From an uncultured Oscillospiraceae bacterium (GTDB lineage Bacteria > Bacillota > Clostridia > Oscillospirales > Oscillospiraceae), in assembly GCA_910588365.1 (NCBI GenBank), contig CAJUQS010000110.1:1-16199 (forward strand): a DNA stretch of 16,199 nucleotides, in the 5' to 3' direction. Positions 12,863 to 16,199 of this stretch are shown here, piece by piece. The translations under genes and the position numbers were made by a program. The notes beneath the pieces are model-generated. The model saw nothing but the letters and a program-made list of their open reading frames with translations. It was not told the DNA's origin and searched no databases. The first letter of the stretch is position 1; the number at the start of each line of letters is the position of its first letter.

Positions 12863-14743
12863 ATGGATAAGGTAAGGGATTTGCGCACCAGCCTGGCGGC
12901 GAAGTGCGGCGCGATTGCGCTGCTGATTGCGGTGTGCGCCGCCGCGACTGTGGGCAGCTTCGCGGTTGTGCTGCTCTCCTGCGGCTACGGCACCGCCAGC
13001 AGCTTTCAGGAGGACCTGCTGTGCCGGGAGCAGATGGAGGGCGCCCTGGGCAGCGCATTCTGGTATGTGGTGGAGTCCGGCGGCAGCAGCTACTCCTCTT
13101 ACCGCTCCTCCCTGGAGCGCTGCGGGGGCTTCTCCGCCCAAGTGTACCAGGGGAACCCGGCGGACGGAAATCTGGCGGGCTCCTGGGGCGATGTCCCGAA
13201 GGGGGCGGACCTGTGGTTCAGCGAGACGGACATCCGCTATTGGGACGGGACCGAGTATACGGTGGTGGGCTGCCTCTCCCATCATCTGCCTGCGGGGAGC
13301 AATTTCGCCGTGCGCTTCTCTCTTTACAACCAGCTGCATTCCCTGCCCTTCGGGGTGACGGTGCTCCTGACCGTGATCCTGTGGTGCGGCGCCCTGGCGC
13401 TGCTGGTGTTCCTGCTGTGCGCCGCCGGACACAAGGCGGGGCGGGAGGGGGTGGTCCTCAACTGGCAGGACCGTATCCCCCTGGATCTCTACCTGTGCTG
13501 CACGATGACCCTGATGGCCATCGGCGTGAGCGTTGGCATGAGCTCCAGCGGCCTGCCCATGGCGCTGGAGGCGGCCAGCTGTGCTCTGGGCCTGCTGGTG
13601 GCGGGCGCGGCCGCCCTGGCCACCCTGCTGACCCTGGCCACGCGGCTGAAAAAAGGAAAGATTTTGCGCAACACCATCTGCTGGCGGCTCTGGCGCTGGT
13701 GCGTCATGGTGTGCCGCGCCATGTGGGACGCCATGATGGAGTTCCTCCGGGTCCTGCCCCTGACCTGGCGCGGCGTGCTGTTTACGGGCAGTGTGCTGGC
13801 GGTACAGACCTTTCTGACCCTGGTGATGTTTGATAGCTACGACGGGGAGCTCTTTTTCCTGTTCACCATCGTTCTGGACGCGGCGCTGATTGCGGCGGCG
13901 GCGTGGCTGAGCGTTCAGATCCAGAAGGTGCTGGACATGGGATCCGCCCTGGCCGCCGGGGAGCTGGACGCCCACCTGGATACGGAGAAGATGTACTTTG
14001 ACGTGAAGCGCCACGCGGAGCATCTCAACGCCATTGGCGAGGGGATGAACAAGGCGGTGGAGCAGCGGATGAAGTCGGAGCGGCTGAAGACAGAGCTCAT
14101 CACCAACGTCTCCCACGACATCAAGACGCCCCTCACAAGCATCGTCAACTACGTGGACCTCCTCAAGAAGGAGGAGCTGCCCCCTGCCGCCGGGGAGTAT
14201 CTGGCGGTACTGGACCGCCAGTCCAAACGGCTGAAAAAGCTGACCGAGGATCTGGTGGAGGCCAGCAAGGCGTCCACCGGCAGCATGACCGTCAACATGG
14301 AGCCCATCGTGGTCAACGAGATCATCCATCAGGCCATCGGCGACTACGACGAGAAGCTGGCCGCCGGCCGGCTGGAGGTGATTGTCAGCACCTTTGAGGG
14401 CAACCTGATGGCGCTGGCGGACGGCCGGCTCCTGTGGCGGGTGCTGGACAACCTGCTCAGCAATGTGTGCAAGTACGCCCTGGGAGGCACCCGGGTGTAC
14501 GTGGACCTCTCCGCTCACGATGGGCGGGTGTTCCTGTCCATGAAGAACATCTCCCGGGATCCGCTGAACATTTCCGCTGACGAGCTGATGGAGCGCTTCG
14601 TCCGAGGGGACGCCTCCCGCCACACCGAGGGCAGCGGTCTGGGGCTGAACATCGCCCGCAGCCTCATGGACCTCATGGACGGCACCTTCCAGCTCAGCGT
14701 GGACGGGGACCTATTCAAGGCGGAGCTGTCTTTGAAGGGATAG
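12863..14743 (+). CDS. Multi-pass membrane sensor histidine kinase
   Basis: A 626-residue sensor kinase paired with the upstream regulator. A first helix (about 14-38) and a second (162-187) enclose an outer region of about 120 residues that may sense the signal. Further helices at about 208-226, 234-260, 303-322 and 331-351 form a membrane block, followed by a HAMP-like linker (352-400). The kinase core shows the H-box N-V-S-H-D-I-K-T-P-L (phospho-His 418), N-box D-N-L-L-S-N-V-C-K-Y-A (529-539), F-box E-R-F-V-R-G-D (577-583) and G-box G-S-G-L-G-L-N-I-A (590-598). All catalytic motifs are intact. AAGGAGG lies four to five bases before ATG 12863. The signal is unknown; in related Clostridia such kinases often respond to envelope stress or antibiotics (general knowledge, not shown here). 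Confidence 0.93.
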   Translation: MDKVRDLRTSLAAKCGAIALLIAVCAAATVGSFAVVLLSCGYGTASSFQEDLLCREQMEGALGSAFWYVVESGGSSYSSYRSSLERCGGFSAQVYQGNPADGNLAGSWGDVPKGADLWFSETDIRYWDGTEYTVVGCLSHHLPAGSNFAVRFSLYNQLHSLPFGVTVLLTVILWCGALALLVFLLCAAGHKAGREGVVLNWQDRIPLDLYLCCTMTLMAIGVSVGMSSSGLPMALEAASCALGLLVAGAAALATLLTLATRLKKGKILRNTICWRLWRWCVMVCRAMWDAMMEFLRVLPLTWRGVLFTGSVLAVQTFLTLVMFDSYDGELFFLFTIVLDAALIAAAAWLSVQIQKVLDMGSALAAGELDAHLDTEKMYFDVKRHAEHLNAIGEGMNKAVEQRMKSERLKTELITNVSHDIKTPLTSIVNYVDLLKKEELPPAAGEYLAVLDRQSKRLKKLTEDLVEASKASTGSMTVNMEPIVVNEIIHQAIGDYDEKLAAGRLEVIVSTFEGNLMALADGRLLWRVLDNLLSNVCKYALGGTRVYVDLSAHDGRVFLSMKNISRDPLNISADELMERFVRGDASRHTEGSGLGLNIARSLMDLMDGTFQLSVDGDLFKAELSLKG

Positions 14744-14772
14744 GGGCCGTTTCGCCCGGAGGAGGGCTGGGC

Positions 14773-14848
14773 GCGGTTTGAAAATGGAAATATGAACAGC
14801 GGTGGGAAGCCTCGCGGCCGGTGCTCATATTTCCCTTTTTCAAACTGC
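14773..14848. repeat. 76-bp imperfect inverted repeat after the kinase gene
   Basis: Arms 14773-14802 and 14819-14848 match as inverted copies at about 26 of 30 positions around a 16-base loop. It would fold into a long RNA hairpin 30 bases after the kinase stop. No T-run follows, so it is not a classic terminator, though it could end or protect the transcript. Confidence 0.6.
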
Positions 14849-14904
14849 CCCTGGAGTACTTGGCTCAGTGGCTAAAAAAATTTTTTAAAATTGCAAATTT
14901 ACTC

Positions 14905-14933
14905 TTGCATTTTATAACCAAGTATGCTAATAT
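14905..14933 (+). promoter_or_regulatory. Promoter of tRNA-Arg with AT-rich upstream region
   Basis: TTGCAT (14905-14910), a 17-base spacer, and TAATAT (14928-14933) with extended TGC (14925-14927). An A/T tract from 14874 to 14900 lies immediately upstream and resembles an UP element. The expected start near 14940 leaves a short 5' leader before the tRNA. Confidence 0.6.
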
Positions 14934-14957
14934 AACAAAGTCGTCTGGATGTGATAT

Positions 14958-15034
14958 GCGCCGTTAGCTCAGCTGGATAGAGCGTCTGGCTACGGACCAG
15001 AAGGCCGGGGGTTCGAATCCCTCACGGCGTGCCA
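14958..15034 (+). tRNA. tRNA-Arg (anticodon ACG)
   Basis: A complete 77-base cloverleaf with encoded CCA. Acceptor 14958-14964 pairs with 15024-15030. The D-arm is GCTC/GAGC. The anticodon stem TCTGG/CCAGA encloses loop CTACGGA, giving anticodon ACG (read as ICG after deamination, decoding CGU, CGC and CGA). The T-arm has the loop TTCGAAT. The first acceptor pair is G1.U72 rather than G-C. The gene borders a recombinase-bearing, lower-GC segment on its 3' side. Confidence 0.97.
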
Positions 15035-15061
15035 ACTTGCATTGACAAAAAAGATGTAGAC

Positions 15062-15112
15062 AAAAATCTCGCACCGAAGGGTGGCACTTCGTAAAGAAGT
15101 GCCACCCTTCGG
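15062..15112 (-). terminator. Terminator of the recombinase gene
   Basis: A perfect 17-bp stem with a 5-base loop (15074-15090 with 15096-15112). On the minus strand it is followed after 7 bases by TTTTT (15066-15062). It lies 34 bases beyond the recombinase stop and also faces transcription leaving the tRNA gene. Confidence 0.72.
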
Positions 15113-15146
15113 GCTACCTGTAAAGAAATCTCTCTATATGGGACGG

Positions 15147-16199
15147 CTATGCCGTCCTTTTCTTGCGCTTCTGCATAGCCTGATAGTAGGCCATATATTC
15201 CCGTTCCAGCGTTTCCGGCTCCGGCGCTGTCCAAAGACCGATGGTGCTGTAGTAGATGTCCACCCGCTGATGCCGCTTGCCGTCTACTTTCTCCGGCTTG
15301 GATACCACGATCTTGCCAATGAACTCGTGGACGATTTCAGGCGTCAACTCCGTCAGCCGGGTCACCTGTCTGGCCCGCTGGATGAATTTCTGCAAATCAT
15401 CGGCTTTGTCAGCGGTGGCGTTCAAGCCGTCCTCCAACGCTGGAATATCCGCTTTCAACTGCCGCTGTTCATTTTCCAGCGATACCGTCAGCGTAGCGAA
15501 ACGTTCCTCGGACAACAGGCCCTTGGTCATGTCCTCATAGCTTTTCTGAATAAGCTGGTCAATCTCCGCTACCCGCTGTTTGGCCCTGTCCAACTCCCGG
15601 CGCTTGGTGGTCAACTCTTTCTTCTCTTGCAGGCCAAACCGCTCCATCTGCTCTTGGGCAAACCGCTTTTCATAGACCTGGATGTACCACAACAGCCTTT
15701 GCAGGCCCTCCAACACCAACTGCCCCACAACGCTCTCCCTGATATAGTGAGCGGAGCATACGTTGGAATTTTTGCGGTAGCTGGAACAGAAGAAATAGGC
15801 TTGTGGCTGTTTACTGCTCTTGCTGCTTGCATAATACAGTTTTTCACCGCAATCAGCACAATAGAGAAACCCAGAGAACATACTTACGATGCCGGTACGG
15901 TCTGGTCTGCGGCGGTGTTGACGGAGGTTTTGGACAAGGGCAAAGGTTTCCCGATCAATGATGGCGGGGTGGGTGTCAGAAAATACTTTCCAATCCTCCT
16001 GCGGCCTGTCCAACTGCTTTTTCTGCTTGAAAGACTGGCGACAGGTACGGAAATTGACGGTATCGCCCACATACTCCTGCCTGTCCAGAATGCCCGCCAC
16101 TGTGCCGGAACTCCAGTTACAGGGGTGTGCAGGGGGCCTTGTAGGACAATTGACACCCACGCTTTGAAAATACTCGCTGGGGGTCATCACGCCCTCAGA
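15147..16199 (-). CDS. Large serine site-specific recombinase, C-terminal part (partial)
   Basis: 350 residues are visible, and the frame stays open through the window edge, so the N-terminal catalytic resolvase domain (with the active serine) lies outside. Seen in order: the end of the recombinase domain with T-P-S-E-Y and S-S-G-T-V-A-G-I-L-D-R-Q-E-Y-V-G-D; a zinc ribbon with C-A-D-C-G and two further cysteines about 22 and 32 residues later; a long coiled coil (E-K-K-E-L through the R-Q-L-K-A-D region); and a C-terminal segment with E-I-V-H-E-F-I-G-K-I-V-V and R-V-D-I-Y-Y-S-T-I-G that looks like DUF4368. Such enzymes integrate and excise conjugative or phage-like elements. The position next to a tRNA gene suggests an attachment site close by. 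GC content is lower than in the flanking chromosome. Confidence 0.9.
   Translation of the reverse strand, partial: SEGVMTPSEYFQSVGVNCPTRPPAHPCNWSSGTVAGILDRQEYVGDTVNFRTCRQSFKQKKQLDRPQEDWKVFSDTHPAIIDRETFALVQNLRQHRRRPDRTGIVSMFSGFLYCADCGEKLYYASSKSSKQPQAYFFCSSYRKNSNVCSAHYIRESVVGQLVLEGLQRLLWYIQVYEKRFAQEQMERFGLQEKKELTTKRRELDRAKQRVAEIDQLIQKSYEDMTKGLLSEERFATLTVSLENEQRQLKADIPALEDGLNATADKADDLQKFIQRARQVTRLTELTPEIVHEFIGKIVVSKPEKVDGKRHQRVDIYYSTIGLWTAPEPETLEREYMAYYQAMQKRKKRTA

Larger units (their letters stand above)
15035..16199. mobile_element. Left edge of a putative integrated element (extends beyond the window)
   Basis: Immediately after the tRNA CCA end, base composition becomes less GC-rich and the only gene is a large serine recombinase running back toward the tRNA. 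This is the usual layout at the end of an integrative element. The exact boundary is not determined, because the other end and any attachment-site repeat lie outside the window. Confidence 0.45.

Noticed and set aside
12827..14623. Minus-strand open frame of 598 codons
   Set aside because: Antisense to the histidine kinase, which has all catalytic boxes; the His/Gln-rich translation is typical of shadow frames.
11992..14743. Vancomycin-resistance VanRS system
   Set aside because: The regulator resembles VanR, but there are no vanH, vanA/B or vanX genes, and the kinase has a larger multi-helix sensor part than VanS.

Overview
The window looks like a chromosome segment from a GC-rich, spore-forming, probably gut-associated Clostridia (Oscillospiraceae-like: Flavonifractor/Oscillibacter/Intestinimonas type). 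The assignment is inferred from strong AGGAGG-type ribosome binding sites, GTG and TTG starts, a SpoIID-type protein, an acpS/ydcC-alr type gene neighbourhood, a VanR-like two-component system and a DUF4368-type serine recombinase. No rRNA or species marker is present, so the genus is not fixed.

Layout. 1-225 holds a branched inverted-repeat element. 226-1217 (minus strand) is a translationally coupled pair of RimJ/RimL-like GNAT acetyltransferases with their own promoter. 1218-1766 has no gene but contains an unusual array of six copies of a 10-bp motif in strictly alternating orientation (1435-1601). 1767-3419 (minus) is a three-gene redox operon: a TlpA-like thioredoxin lipoprotein, an overlapping 48-codon CXXC membrane protein with a TTG start (easily missed), and a membrane polyferredoxin. 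3713-6411 (minus) is a secreted SpoIID/LytB-domain protein followed by queA. A divergent promoter then drives asd (6599-7681, plus).

7972-8811 (plus) encodes an unrecognised coiled-coil-like protein preceded by a good match to a sigma-D (motility) promoter. 8907-11788 (plus) carries nnrD, a YdcC/GerS-like lipoprotein and alr, i.e. metabolite repair plus D-alanine supply in a neighbourhood linked to sporulation and germination in other Firmicutes. 11992-14743 (plus) is an OmpR-family regulator and its multi-pass histidine kinase, split by a 159-bp inverted-repeat element. 14958-15034 is tRNA-Arg(ACG). Just downstream, on the opposite strand and in visibly less GC-rich DNA, lies the C-terminal part of a large serine recombinase (15147 to the window edge), so the right end of the window is probably the start of an integrated mobile element.

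Most genes are ordinary housekeeping genes. The less ordinary material is non-coding: at least four distinct inverted-repeat elements sit in intergenic positions. The one at 1435-1601 has an A-B-B'-C-C'-A' palindrome order that would fold into a T-shaped or three-way junction.
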